Shown here: piece after piece, positions 47,608 through 56,279 of the stretch | How the letters are laid out: the number at the start of each line of letters is the position of its first letter | Position numbering within the stretch: position 1 is the stretch's first letter | From: Solilutibacter tolerans | GTDB taxonomy: Bacteria > Pseudomonadota > Gammaproteobacteria > Xanthomonadales > Xanthomonadaceae | Assembly (NCBI RefSeq): GCF_900155935.1 | Contig: NZ_FTLW01000006.1 | Location: 1 to 64,000, forward strand | Direction of reading: 5' to 3' | Length of the DNA: 64,000 nucleotides | Notes under the pieces: model-generated | Databases searched by the model: none | Told to the model about the DNA's origin: nothing | Seen by the model: only the letters and a program-made list of their open reading frames with translations | Position numbers and translations under genes: made by a program

Positions 47608-49148
47608 AAGCCAAGCGCGCCCGGCAAGCGTACATGGCCGGCTTCAAGTAATGCGTCATGCCCCGACAAGTGTGGTTGTTGTTGCACCAACTCCCACAGG
47701 GTGAGGCCCGACGCCGTTTCCGCAGGCGCGGGGGCTTTTTTCTTGTTCGGCGCTTTGGCAGGCTTCACCGAGGTCGCTGGAGTTCCGGCTGCAGCGGCCG
47801 TTTCAGCCTCACGTCGCTGCCTCAATCCCGCCAGCACATCGTGCAGTTCTTCGGGTTTTACGCCGGCGTGGAGAAGTGCGTTCGATAAATCCGGCGCAGC
47901 AGCCACTTGCGACTTTCGTCTGCCTTTCTTGGCATTGGGCTCGAACAATCGATCAAACTCGCCGCTCATGAGTTTTGGATCGCGGCGCTTCAAATACGGG
48001 ATCCAGGGAACGAACCAGGCAAACTCGGTACGCACCACGACCTCGAACAATTCCGGCGTCAGCTTCTCATCGTCCGCGCCAATCACGGTGTACTGCGCCA
48101 TCTTGAAAATCTTGACGGCAATATCCGTGATGCCCTGCGACCACTCGTACAGTGCGTTCTGAAGCTTCTCGGTGAGTGGTGTAGGCTTGGAAAGCCACTG
48201 CAGCTTCCACATCTGTTCGACGAAGAAGGCCCAAGTGTCGTCGTTATCCATCGGCTGCCAGTCGATGTGCCCCAGTGACGTATTGCGTCGCCCCTGCTCG
48301 AACCCACTATTGAGCACGCTCATGGCCTTCGGCGTACCGATCAACATCACGGGCGTATGAATTTCGGTACGCAAATGAGTGAAAACATCCAGTAGTAGGC
48401 TCGCCTCCTCATCCCCCATACGGACCAATCGCTGGATTTCATCGATGACCAACAGCCCAAGACCAAGCGTGCTCATGATGTCGACCAGATTGGGAATCAG
48501 TTCGGGACCAGAACGTCGGGAGTTGTCGAATCGGCGGTGATTGTCGGTCCCCAATAGCCGGTCAAACTCTTGGAAGATGTTCATCAGCAACGTCCGTGCT
48601 CCGCCAGATGGCGGACATGCCACCCGCGCCCAGACCAGCTGTGTGCGATGAAATGGCACGCCTTGGAAGCTCTCATGGATATGCAACTGCGAGTGCAGAC
48701 TGAGCACTGAGGAGACAGCGGTTGTCTTACCGACGTCGCTGAAACCGATCAAAGAAAGCCCTGGTGCCAATGTAATCGGAGCAGGAGTGGTGAATTCACG
48801 CTGATCCAAACCCTGCTTCTCAACCAACTGCCGCTGTAGGCCCAATGGAAGCGGATTGCGGCGTGCGTAGCCCGCGCGAATCATTCCGGAAATGCGATTC
48901 TCCAGCTCGAAAAATCGCGGCAGTGGCTCGACAAAATCATCCAGGCGCATCACCAATTCGCGGCGAGCATACGGCGACAGTTCGCACTCGCCCTCATAGA
49001 CCCGAGGCGTACGAGCGACTTCGTCGATCACCTCTTCTTCTGTGAGTGGCCGTCGGATGGCCAACGCGAATGGATTGAACCGCGCGGGCCCGTTCACCCC
49101 CGCCGCCTGCTGATTACCTTCCACTGCCGCGATCTTCCGCGGCGTCAT
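47604..49148 (-). CDS. tnsC: Transposition regulator ATPase TnsC
   Basis: 514 residues, near the 555 of Tn7 TnsC. An AAA+ core with Walker A GFSDVGKTTA at about 135-144 (serine and aspartate in place of GxSG) and Walker B GLLVIDEIQR at 231-240, then the sensor segment HTPVMLIGTPKAM. A C-terminal extension of about 110 residues is Lys/Ala/Pro-rich (NKKKAPAPAE). TnsC links target-site proteins to the TnsAB transposase. It appears intact, and its stop overlaps the tnsD start. Confidence 0.9.
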   Translation of the reverse strand: MTPRKIAAVEGNQQAAGVNGPARFNPFALAIRRPLTEEEVIDEVARTPRVYEGECELSPYARRELVMRLDDFVEPLPRFFELENRISGMIRAGYARRNPLPLGLQRQLVEKQGLDQREFTTPAPITLAPGLSLIGFSDVGKTTAVSSVLSLHSQLHIHESFQGVPFHRTQLVWARVACPPSGGARTLLMNIFQEFDRLLGTDNHRRFDNSRRSGPELIPNLVDIMSTLGLGLLVIDEIQRLVRMGDEEASLLLDVFTHLRTEIHTPVMLIGTPKAMSVLNSGFEQGRRNTSLGHIDWQPMDNDDTWAFFVEQMWKLQWLSKPTPLTEKLQNALYEWSQGITDIAVKIFKMAQYTVIGADDEKLTPELFEVVVRTEFAWFVPWIPYLKRRDPKLMSGEFDRLFEPNAKKGRRKSQVAAAPDLSNALLHAGVKPEELHDVLAGLRQRREAETAAAAGTPATSVKPAKAPNKKKAPAPAETASGLTLWELVQQQPHLSGHDALLEAGHVRLPGALGF

Positions 49149-49216
49149 CTCGCCTTCCCCATCACGATCGCTGCCCCTCGGCTGGCACCGGGCTGATCCG
49201 GCAGCTAGTTGTCGCT

Positions 49217-49225
49217 ACCAACTAT
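49217..49225. repeat. 9-base inverted repeat, left copy
   Basis: ACCAACTAT. The reverse complement occurs at 54979-54987. The two copies sit at the outer edges of the arsenic cargo, on the tnsC and tnsB sides. Confidence 0.45.
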
Positions 49226-49256
49226 ATCCAAGCCATGAGAGGACTGCATGGCTCCG

Positions 49257-49526
49257 CTAGACGGATTGCGGCGGCACCTTGAACAGTTGCATTAGATTCT
49301 TGCCGTGCTCGGAGCGCGAGGCCGTATAAAGAATGCGATGCCGGAGCAATACCATCTTGAAGGCGTTATGCGAGGCCAGTTCTCGAGGGGTGACATGGAT
49401 GACCTTAGGCACTCCCTCTTGCTTCGGCAGGGCATTGATCACGTAATACGCCACCGTGCCCACGGCGTTTCCCCTGTAGCTTCTGCACTCAAGGAAATGC
49501 GTTTCTGTCACATCAATTGCGGTCAT
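49257..49526 (-). CDS. Small protein of unknown function
   Basis: 89 residues between arsJ and tnsC on the transposon's coding strand. It has a mixed sequence (FLECRSYRGNAVGTVAYYVI, then TPRELASHNAFKMVLLRHRI) with no motif I can name. It begins 22 bases after the arsJ stop. It could be a late gene of the arsenic operon, a remnant of something cut at the cargo edge, or an unrelated small protein. Confidence 0.5.
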   Translation of the reverse strand: MTAIDVTETHFLECRSYRGNAVGTVAYYVINALPKQEGVPKVIHVTPRELASHNAFKMVLLRHRILYTASRSEHGKNLMQLFKVPPQSV

Positions 49527-49547
49527 CCCACAATCGTCCCATAGCGA

Positions 49548-50774
49548 CTAATTAGCATCTAGCCCTTGCTGCCTGTGACGCGGAAGCAGCACCGAAATAA
49601 GAGCGGCAACCACCACCATGATCGATGAGATGACAAGGCATGCACCGATACCGGCCGACTGGAACACCCAGCCGGACAAGATGGTGCCGACCAATCGTCC
49701 TAATGCATTAGCCATGTAGTAGAAGCCGACGTCGAGCGAGACCCCATCTTCACTGGCATAGCTCACGATCAGATAGCTATGTAGCGACGAATTGATTGCG
49801 AACAGCACGCCGAACAACAGCAGACCCGTAATCAGAACCACTTGTGGCGACTGTCCTTGCGCCAACAGGAGCGCCATGACGGCGGGCACTACGGCCAGCA
49901 CCACCGCCCAGCCGAAGGCCGCGCGTCCGTCCGGCAGCTTACCGCTGCGCAAACCCGTGAGATACGGCGCGAACGATTGGACGATCCCATAGCCAATGAT
50001 CCACAGGGCCAGGAACCCGCCAATCTTCCAGAAATCCCACCCCAGCTGCGTGGCGAGGAACACCGGCAATGCCACGACAAACCAGACATCACGAGCACCG
50101 AACAGGAACAGGCGCGCCGCTGACAGAAGGTTGATCGCGCGGCTCTTGGAAAAGATGTCGCGAAACTTCGGCTTGCTCTTGGCCTTGCCCAGATCGCGCT
50201 TGAGCAGGGCCATGCTCAACAACCAGACCAACAGTAACGCGCCTGCCATGAAGGTCACGGCAGGACCGAACCCCACCCAGGTAAGCAACGCGCCGCCCAG
50301 GAAGAACCCGATGCCCTTGAGCGCATTCTTTGATCCGGTCAACGCCGCCACCCAGCGGAACAGCGTGCCCTGCTGATCGCCCGGCACCAGCAGCTTGATG
50401 CTGCTCTTGGCGCTCATCTTGTTGAGGTCCTTGGCGATGCCGGACAGCGCCTGCGCGGACATCACCCAAGGCACCGTCAACCACCCCGCAGGTACCAGCA
50501 GCATCGACAAGGCCACGACCTGCATCGCCAAACCGATGTTCATGGTGCGATTGAGCCCGATGCGGGCACCCAGCCAACCGCCGACGAGATTGGTGATGAC
50601 ACCGAAGATCTCGTAGAACAGGAACAGTAGCGCAACCTGCAGCGGGCTGTACCCAAGCGCATGAAAGTGCAGCACTACGAGCATGCGCAGCGCGCCATCG
50701 GTGAGGGTGAACGCCCAGTAGTTGCCTGTGATCAACAGGTACTGGCGAACGTCCGGCGACAGGCGTGCGAGCAT
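49548..50774 (-). CDS. arsJ: Organoarsenical efflux MFS permease ArsJ
   Basis: 408 residues with about 12 membrane helices. It starts DVRQYLLITGNYWAFTLTDGALRMLV, typical of ArsJ, with the loop RWVAALTGSKNALKGIGFFLGG in the middle. ArsJ exports 1-arseno-3-phosphoglycerate, an unstable compound that breaks down to arsenate outside. It lies six bases after the GAPDH gene that makes this compound, the standard pair. Confidence 0.9.
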   Translation of the reverse strand: MLARLSPDVRQYLLITGNYWAFTLTDGALRMLVVLHFHALGYSPLQVALLFLFYEIFGVITNLVGGWLGARIGLNRTMNIGLAMQVVALSMLLVPAGWLTVPWVMSAQALSGIAKDLNKMSAKSSIKLLVPGDQQGTLFRWVAALTGSKNALKGIGFFLGGALLTWVGFGPAVTFMAGALLLVWLLSMALLKRDLGKAKSKPKFRDIFSKSRAINLLSAARLFLFGARDVWFVVALPVFLATQLGWDFWKIGGFLALWIIGYGIVQSFAPYLTGLRSGKLPDGRAAFGWAVVLAVVPAVMALLLAQGQSPQVVLITGLLLFGVLFAINSSLHSYLIVSYASEDGVSLDVGFYYMANALGRLVGTILSGWVFQSAGIGACLVISSIMVVVAALISVLLPRHRQQGLDAN

Positions 50775-50779
50775 GGCGA

Positions 50780-51787
50780 TTATCGATCCGCGTTTCCGAC
50801 CAGCTGCATGAGCTCAGCCGTCCGGTTCACGTAGCCCCACTCATTGTCGTACCAGGCGTAGATCTTGACCTGCGTGCCGTTGATGACCAGCGTAGACATG
50901 GCATCGACGATGCTGGAACGCGGATCGTGCAGGAAGTCGATCGAAACCAACGGCCGCGTTTCGTAGCCCAGGATGTCCTTGAGCTCGCCTTCTGAGGCTT
51001 CCTGCAGCAGGCGGTTCACTTCCTCGACCGTGGTGGCGCCCTCAACTTCGAACACGCAGTCGGTCAGCGAAGCATTCGTCAGCGGCACGCGAACCGCATG
51101 GCCGTTGAGACGCCCCTTGAGCTCCGGGAATATCTCGGCGATCGCGGTGGCCGAACCCGTCGAGGTCGGAATCAGGCTTGCCCCACAGGAACGGGCGCGA
51201 CGCAGATCCTTGTGCGGAGCATCGACGATCACCTGGGTGTTGGTCAGGCTGTGGATCGTGGTGAGGCTGCCGTGACGGATGCCCAGCTTTTCGTGGATGA
51301 CTTTCACCACCGGCGCGAGGCAGTTGGTTGTACACGACGCAGCCGACACAATGCGGTGCTGTGCTGGATCGAAGCGTTGATGGTTCACGCCCATCACGAT
51401 GTCGAGGGTGCCGGCCGACTTGATGGGCGCAGTCACCACGACGCGCTTCACGCCCTGGTCTAGGTACGGCTGTAGCACGTCGGGCTTGCGGAACTTGCCG
51501 GAGGCTTCAAGCACCACGTCGCACCCAGACCAGTCGGTCGCCGCGAGCTCCTTGTTGCGGGTCACCGGAATCCGCTGGCCGTCGATGACCAGCGCATCGC
51601 CATCCACGGTCGCTTGATGGCCCCAACGGCCATGCACGGAATCGAAGTTCAGCAAATGCGCGAGCGTCGCGGCATCGCCGGCTGGATCGTTGATCTGCAC
51701 GAACTGAAGATTGGGCTTGCCCCAGGCCGCACGCAGGGTCAGGCGACCCATGCGGCCGAAGCCGTTGATGCCAACACGAATGGTCAT
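50780..51787 (-). CDS. ArsJ-associated glyceraldehyde-3-phosphate dehydrogenase
   Basis: 335 residues. A full GAPDH: NAD fold [20 protein letters not shown], catalytic cysteine in [14 protein letters not shown], the S-loop [13 protein letters not shown], and [12 protein letters not shown] at the end. In arsenic operons this enzyme uses arsenate in place of phosphate to form 1-arseno-3-phosphoglycerate, which ArsJ exports. It stands between arsC and arsJ in the operon, so a role in arsenate export is more likely than glycolysis. Confidence 0.93.
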   Translation of the reverse strand: MTIRVGINGFGRMGRLTLRAAWGKPNLQFVQINDPAGDAATLAHLLNFDSVHGRWGHQATVDGDALVIDGQRIPVTRNKELAATDWSGCDVVLEASGKFRKPDVLQPYLDQGVKRVVVTAPIKSAGTLDIVMGVNHQRFDPAQHRIVSAASCTTNCLAPVVKVIHEKLGIRHGSLTTIHSLTNTQVIVDAPHKDLRRARSCGASLIPTSTGSATAIAEIFPELKGRLNGHAVRVPLTNASLTDCVFEVEGATTVEEVNRLLQEASEGELKDILGYETRPLVSIDFLHDPRSSIVDAMSTLVINGTQVKIYAWYDNEWGYVNRTAELMQLVGNADR

Positions 51788-51803
51788 GAGTGATGTCTAC
51801 AGG

Positions 51804-52319
51804 TTAAAGATGGAAATCGGTGGTGGCCGAGTTTTCGTTGATCCGGTGCAATCTGGTTTGCGCAGCGAGGCGATCCAGCCCCTCCAGAGGCAGTGACAGC
51901 AGCAAAGAAATTCGCTGCTGCAGCGCATGTATGGCATTGGTGAAGGCCTTTTGGACCTGCTCGTGTGTCCCCGTGGCATGTGCCGGATCCGACAAGCTCC
52001 AGTGCGCAGTCAGGGGATGCCCCGGCCAGACTGGGCATTGCTCTCCGGCGGCGCGATCACACACGGTAATGATGAGATCCATCTCCGGCGCATCCGGTCC
52101 CGCGAACTCGTCCCAACTTTTGCTGCGCAGCCCTTCCGTCGATATCCCCGCGCTCTTCAACACTTGCAGGGCGATCGGATGCACCTCCCCCTTCGGATGG
52201 CTACCCGCGCTGAAGTCGCGCAGGCGGTTGCGGCCCAGCGATTTAGCCAGCGCTTCCGCCATCTGGCTACGCGCGGAGTTTCCGGTGCACAGGAACAGAA
52301 CGTTGTAATGGTCTTTCAT
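51804..52319 (-). CDS. arsC: Arsenate reductase, low-molecular-weight phosphatase type (copy 2)
   Basis: 171 residues from ATG 52319. The P-loop LFLCTGNSARSQMAEAL puts the catalytic cysteine at position 11; the general acid aspartate lies in the SLSDPAHATG region, with two further cysteines (VCDRAAGEQCP) as in thioredoxin-linked ArsC enzymes. Reduces arsenate to arsenite for Acr3. The tail after about residue 140 lacks the usual conserved ending. It differs clearly from the copy at 53420. Confidence 0.9.
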   Translation of the reverse strand: MKDHYNVLFLCTGNSARSQMAEALAKSLGRNRLRDFSAGSHPKGEVHPIALQVLKSAGISTEGLRSKSWDEFAGPDAPEMDLIITVCDRAAGEQCPVWPGHPLTAHWSLSDPAHATGTHEQVQKAFTNAIHALQQRISLLLSLPLEGLDRLAAQTRLHRINENSATTDFHL

Positions 52320-52349
52320 GCGAAACCTCACAGGAATCAAACGATGCCT

Positions 52350-53423
52350 TCAGGCACGGGTGGCGTACCAGGACTTGCTGGAATTGACGATGCGAACGAC
52401 GGAGAGCATCACCGGCACTTCTACGAGCACGCCGACGACGGTGGCCAGTGCGGCGCCCGAATGGACGCCAAAGACCGCAACCGCGGTAGCGACCGCCAAT
52501 TCGAAGAAATTGCTCGCGCCAATCAGCGCCGAAGGCCCCGCCACGCAGTGCGCCACACCCAGCTTTCGGTTGAGCCAATAGGCCAAGCCCGAGTTGAGAT
52601 AAACCTGGATCAGGATCGGCACCGCGAGCATGGCGATGATGAGGGGCTGGTCGATGATCTGGCGACCTTGGAATCCAAACAGCAACATCAGGGTCAGCAG
52701 CAGCGCGATAAGCGAGAGCGGGCCAAGTCGGCGCAGCAGAGCTGCCAGCGCCTGTTCACCGCCTCGACGCAGCACAGCACGACGAATGATCGCAGCGATG
52801 ATCACCGGAACGACTATGTAGAGCGCCACGGACAGCAGGAGCGTCGACCACGGCACCGCAATCGACGAGATGCCGAGCAGTAAGCCCACGATAGGCGCGA
52901 ACGCGACCACCATGATCAGGTCGTTCAGCGCAACCTGGCTGAGCGTGAACTGTGGGTCGCCATCGCACAGGTTGCTCCATACGAACACCATCGCAGTACA
53001 AGGTGCTGCTGCCAATAGGATCAGGCCGGCGACATAGGAGTCGAGTTGCTCCGCGGGCAAGTAAGGCGCGAAGACGTGACGGATGAAGAACCATCCCAGC
53101 AAGGCCATCGAGAATGGCTTGACCGCCCAATTGACGAAGACCGTGACGCCGATGCCACGCCAGTGTCCGCTGACCTGGCGCATGGCGCCGAAGTCGATCT
53201 TCAGCAGCATCGGAATGATCATGAGCCAGATCAACACCGCGACCGGCAGATTGACCTTGGCGATTTCCGCAGCACCCATTCGAGCGAATAGGCCCGGGAA
53301 CGCGTAGCCGAGCAGCGTTCCGGCACCCATGCAAAGCATGACCCAGAGCGTCAGGTGCCGCTCGAAGAGTCCCATGCGCTTGGAGAGCGGTGCGTTTTCC
53401 GCCTCAAGGAGCATGTTGCTCAT
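52350..53423 (-). CDS. acr3: Arsenite efflux permease Acr3
   Basis: 357 residues with ten membrane helices. LILLAAAPCTAMVFVWSNL holds the conserved cysteine of Acr3 in helix 4, and the QVALNDLIMVV segment and the C-terminal ASNFFELAVATAVAVFG are also typical. It exports arsenite from the cytoplasm. It overlaps the upstream arsC by four bases. Confidence 0.95.
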   Translation of the reverse strand: MSNMLLEAENAPLSKRMGLFERHLTLWVMLCMGAGTLLGYAFPGLFARMGAAEIAKVNLPVAVLIWLMIIPMLLKIDFGAMRQVSGHWRGIGVTVFVNWAVKPFSMALLGWFFIRHVFAPYLPAEQLDSYVAGLILLAAAPCTAMVFVWSNLCDGDPQFTLSQVALNDLIMVVAFAPIVGLLLGISSIAVPWSTLLLSVALYIVVPVIIAAIIRRAVLRRGGEQALAALLRRLGPLSLIALLLTLMLLFGFQGRQIIDQPLIIAMLAVPILIQVYLNSGLAYWLNRKLGVAHCVAGPSALIGASNFFELAVATAVAVFGVHSGAALATVVGVLVEVPVMLSVVRIVNSSKSWYATRA

Positions 53424-53947
53424 GCGCGGTTTCCCTCAAGCGGCCTTGCGGGAAACCGCGCATCGATGTCGACTAGCGCTTGTTGCAGCGCCTCGCGGCT
53501 CAGCGCTTCCACGGGCAGCCCGATGAGCGCCTGAAGCCGCGTCACGATTACGTCTTCGGTGCGACGAAACGCATCCTCGACGATAGCGGGATCGCCATTG
53601 ATCGAGGCCGGATCCGGCAGGCCCCAATGCGCCTTCACGAAATTACCGTAGAAGACGGGGCACGACTCATTCGCCGCGCTGTCGCACACCGTGACCACCA
53701 CATCAAACGCGGCGGCATCGGAACCTGCATATTCGTCCCACGACTTGCTGCGGGCGCCTTCGGCAGGAATCCCCCGTCGCCCAAGCTCGATCAACGCATT
53801 CGGATTCACGAAACCTGCGGGTTGACTGCCCGCGCTGTGTGCTTCGAAGCGGCCTTGGCCCAGGTGGTTGAGCGTGGCGGCGAACAGGATGCTGCGGGCG
53901 GAATTGGCGGTGCAGAGAAACAGCACCTTGATCGGCATGGACGGCAT
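53420..53947 (-). CDS. arsC: Arsenate reductase, low-molecular-weight phosphatase type (copy 1)
   Basis: 175 residues from ATG 53947, which shares its first base with the arsR stop (ATG 53938 is also possible; a longer frame to 54016 overlaps arsR). The P-loop VLFLCTANSARSILF has the catalytic cysteine at position 12. It also has the VCDSAANESCPVF second cysteine pair and the GLPDPASING acid loop. Reduces arsenate to arsenite; Acr3 then exports it. Coupled to both neighbours by overlaps. Confidence 0.92.
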   Translation of the reverse strand: MPSMPIKVLFLCTANSARSILFAATLNHLGQGRFEAHSAGSQPAGFVNPNALIELGRRGIPAEGARSKSWDEYAGSDAAAFDVVVTVCDSAANESCPVFYGNFVKAHWGLPDPASINGDPAIVEDAFRRTEDVIVTRLQALIGLPVEALSREALQQALVDIDARFPARPLEGNRA

Positions 53948-54309
53948 CACCGGACGCGGATGGATTTGACGGGGATGGCGACCTCGGCCGGCAACGCATT
54001 CGCGGCAGGTGCGCATTTGGAGGGGTCACCTCCGCAACAGTTCTGGGTCAGGTAGTCGACCAAGTCCTGCATCTCCGAGAAGTTCGCCCGGTAGCGGATG
54101 TAGCGCCCCTGCTGCTCGGCTTCAATCAGGCCAGCATGCGCGAGGGTCTTCAGATGAAAGGACACCGTCGCCGGGGGGAAGTCGAACTTATGGATCAAAT
54201 CACCCGGGAATGCGCCTTCCGGCCCCAATTCGACCAGATGACGAAAAATCGCGAGACGGGAGGCATGGGCCAGCGCACCTAGGGCAGTAACGGCTTCTTT
54301 CATATCCAT
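53947..54309 (-). CDS. arsR: Arsenic-responsive repressor ArsR
   Basis: 120 residues, ArsR/SmtB winged helix: ALAHASRLAIFRHLVELGP, then helix-turn-helix FPPATVSFHLKTLAHAGLI. Arsenite is probably sensed by C91, C92 and C99 in NCCGGDPSKC near the C-terminus, the layout of the Acidithiobacillus-type ArsR, not the helix-3 ELCVCD type of plasmid ArsR. First gene of the arsenic operon. Confidence 0.94.
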   Translation of the reverse strand: MDMKEAVTALGALAHASRLAIFRHLVELGPEGAFPGDLIHKFDFPPATVSFHLKTLAHAGLIEAEQQGRYIRYRANFSEMQDLVDYLTQNCCGGDPSKCAPAANALPAEVAIPVKSIRVR

Positions 54310-54311
54310 GC

Positions 54312-54327
54312 TTCTAGTATGTTAGAA
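54312..54327. promoter_or_regulatory. Candidate ArsR operator
   Basis: TTCTAGTATGTTAGAA is an inverted repeat, TTCTA-N6-TAGAA. It lies three bases before the arsR start, in the gap shared with the divergent PhoU-like gene, where an ArsR operator would be expected. Confidence 0.55.
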
Positions 54328-54370
54328 TAATCGAAGGAAGACAAGCCCCAATGTCTCCCGGGAGCTGGTC

Positions 54371-54982
54371 ATGAGCAGTTCGAGTGCGGAGTCCGGTTTT
54401 AAACGGATCGTCGATGCCCTCACCGAGTCGGCACGAACGTGCCAAGCCCGTCTGGCTCAGGTGACACGCACTTTGGAGCGTTCAAACGGGCTCGACGCAA
54501 TGCAGGACGATGAAGCCCAGCATCTGCAACGCATCGAGGCATGGGTGATCGAGGGGCTGGCGAGCCACGGCGGCAGCGCCGTTCGTGCGGTTTCCGCGCT
54601 GCGCATCGCCAACGACTTGCGACGCATCGATCAGCTCCTGTCTGACCTGGCCCGCCGCCTTCCGCACCCGATGCCTGCGCTACCTGGTGACACGGCAGAC
54701 CAGGTTCACCACGTTATTGAACTCACCCTGGTGCAACTCGGTGCCTGCCAGGACTGCCTGACGCCCCAGAACTTGGGGCGAATCCAACGCGTTGTGTCCG
54801 AAGAAACCTTCCTCGACGATTGGTACGACATCCTGCTCGGCGACGTCCTGGACGAACTCGCCGAGAAACGACTGTCAAAGGCCGACTTGATCCCGGTACT
54901 AACAGTGGCCCGCGCCTTGGAGAGCATCGGCGACCATGCGCGGGACATTGCCATCAATGCAGCGGCACTTGACCGGTCATAG
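54371..54982 (+). CDS. PhoU-like domain protein
   Basis: 203 residues, all helical. The PhoU-type motif appears twice: SALRIANDLRRIDQLLSDLA and TVARALESIGDHARDIAINA (the E-x-IGDHA-x-N form). PhoU proteins regulate phosphate uptake; arsenate enters cells by phosphate transporters, so a PhoU-like protein in an arsenic cassette could limit arsenate uptake (inference). It diverges from arsR and shares its promoter region. Its last codon lies at the cargo edge. Confidence 0.82.
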   Translation: MSSSSAESGFKRIVDALTESARTCQARLAQVTRTLERSNGLDAMQDDEAQHLQRIEAWVIEGLASHGGSAVRAVSALRIANDLRRIDQLLSDLARRLPHPMPALPGDTADQVHHVIELTLVQLGACQDCLTPQNLGRIQRVVSEETFLDDWYDILLGDVLDELAEKRLSKADLIPVLTVARALESIGDHARDIAINAAALDRS

Positions 54983-55422
54983 TTGGTGGCCAAAGCGTTC
55001 TTCTGCTTTCCGCTTTGCCAGTAACGACGCAGGTCGCGAATCAAGGTATCGCGCTTGCGACCACTCTCCTTCTCTGCCTGGGTCAAGAGGCTTGCACGAA
55101 GTACACGATCGAAGCACCTTGGGTCGTCTTGGACAATGCTTTCGACGGCACTCCAGTTTCTCTCGAGTCGCTCCGCATGCTTGATTTCACGAGTCGTCAG
55201 ATAGACGAACTCGTCCACACCAGGAGTCAAATCGCCTTTATCCCAGGCTTGATCGAGCTTCTTGGCGGACATCATCTTTGGAAGCGCCTTGTCATCGTCC
55301 AGCGCTATCGTTACTGCAACATCCTGTGCCCGATCCAGCCAGAGGATGCGTTCTCGCTGAACTGGCCCCTGCTTCTTACTGACTCGCTGTACGACCATGC
55401 CAATGGCGGGCAGGCTACTCAT
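54972..55422 (-). pseudogene. tnsB: tnsB transposase, 5' part only
   Basis: ATG 55422 overlaps the tnsA stop (ATGA). Residues 1-150 resemble the N-terminal DNA-binding part of TnsB, ending RDLRRYWQSGKQKNALATNY, like the LLRRYWQRGQTPNALIPDY of Tn7. Beyond that the frame runs antisense through the PhoU-like gene to 54706 and is not TnsB. The DDE catalytic domain and the TnsC-binding tail (about 550 residues) are missing at this place. A complete TnsB is not found elsewhere in the window. Confidence 0.8.
54979..54987. repeat. 9-base inverted repeat, right copy
   Basis: ATAGTTGGT, the reverse complement of 49217-49225. It overlaps the stop codon of the PhoU-like gene and the point where tnsB ceases to look like TnsB. 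Confidence 0.45.
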
Positions 55423-56252
55423 GCCACCCCCCTTTCGAGTTGTTCGGGTTCGAATGAGTCGGGCAGGAGACCCAAGACTTCATGTGTCCTAATTGGCTCG
55501 CGCATGTCGATGCGCCACGATTTATTCGCCAATTGATGCCTGACCAGGAACAGGCACGTCCCTGGCTCAATACCAAGTTTGCGATCAACGCCTAGACACG
55601 CATGGGCCAAGGACTCGTCCTTTGCCTCGATGGCAGTTCGAAGTGTCGGCAGGATGTCTGGCAGCGGGAGTGATGCTATGTACTCTTGGTCTTCAAGCAT
55701 CTGGACGCTATGAACCCATTCGATGTTCTGGGCCATTGCCCAGGGAATTTCCGCCTCGGTAACGATCGCCCAATCGACGCAACGCGCTTCCCAAAACTGC
55801 CTCTCCAACTCCAAACCAAGCACCTGCGCTCTCTTGCTCAAGTCTTTCGCGGGCTTAATAAAGCGCGCCTGGCGGAGGACTTGGTCCTCTGCCTGAAGGT
55901 CGATCACAAAGTCGGTGGTCCTCACCCTAGGCTCGCCATCATCCACCGGGATACGCGCACCGATGCGTTCTGCCAGCACGAGGGTCTCCTCGAGCGGCAG
56001 CAGGGGAAACTGTTCGTAGTAGTCGACGACCGCGTCCGACCACTCGAGCAGATAGGCAAACGCGGTCTCGATATCCGAGAAGCACTGGATCACCCGACCG
56101 CTCTTCCAGCTCTTGAACCGGCTCGCCTTTCCCCTTGAGGAGAAGTCGCGGACATGGATCCAAGGGAGGTAGTTCTGACCGGCGCCTTGTCCGCGGCCTG
56201 CCTTTATCTGGCGTTCCGTCCAGAGGTATCGGGGCGACTCGTCCGCTGTCAT
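55419..56252 (-). CDS. tnsA: Tn7-like transposition endonuclease TnsA
   Basis: 277 residues, as in Tn7 (273). QIKAGRGQGAGQNYLPWIHV opens it; the nuclease residues fit E62 (SDIETAF), D114 (TTDFVIDL) and K133 (ARFIKPAKDL). LELERQFWEARCVDWAIVTE and NIEWVHSVQ follow, all aligned with Tn7 TnsA. TnsA cuts the 5' ends of the transposon. AAGGAAG precedes the ATG. Right-end repeats lie 28 to 94 bases upstream. Appears intact. Confidence 0.92.
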   Translation of the reverse strand: MTADESPRYLWTERQIKAGRGQGAGQNYLPWIHVRDFSSRGKASRFKSWKSGRVIQCFSDIETAFAYLLEWSDAVVDYYEQFPLLPLEETLVLAERIGARIPVDDGEPRVRTTDFVIDLQAEDQVLRQARFIKPAKDLSKRAQVLGLELERQFWEARCVDWAIVTEAEIPWAMAQNIEWVHSVQMLEDQEYIASLPLPDILPTLRTAIEAKDESLAHACLGVDRKLGIEPGTCLFLVRHQLANKSWRIDMREPIRTHEVLGLLPDSFEPEQLERGVA

Positions 56253-56279
56253 CTGCGCTTCCTTTTTGCGCGTTTTCAG

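Noticed and set aside
54706-54971. The last ~88 codons of the tnsB frame
   Set aside because: They are antisense to the PhoU-like gene and lack TnsB similarity; the frame stays open by chance.
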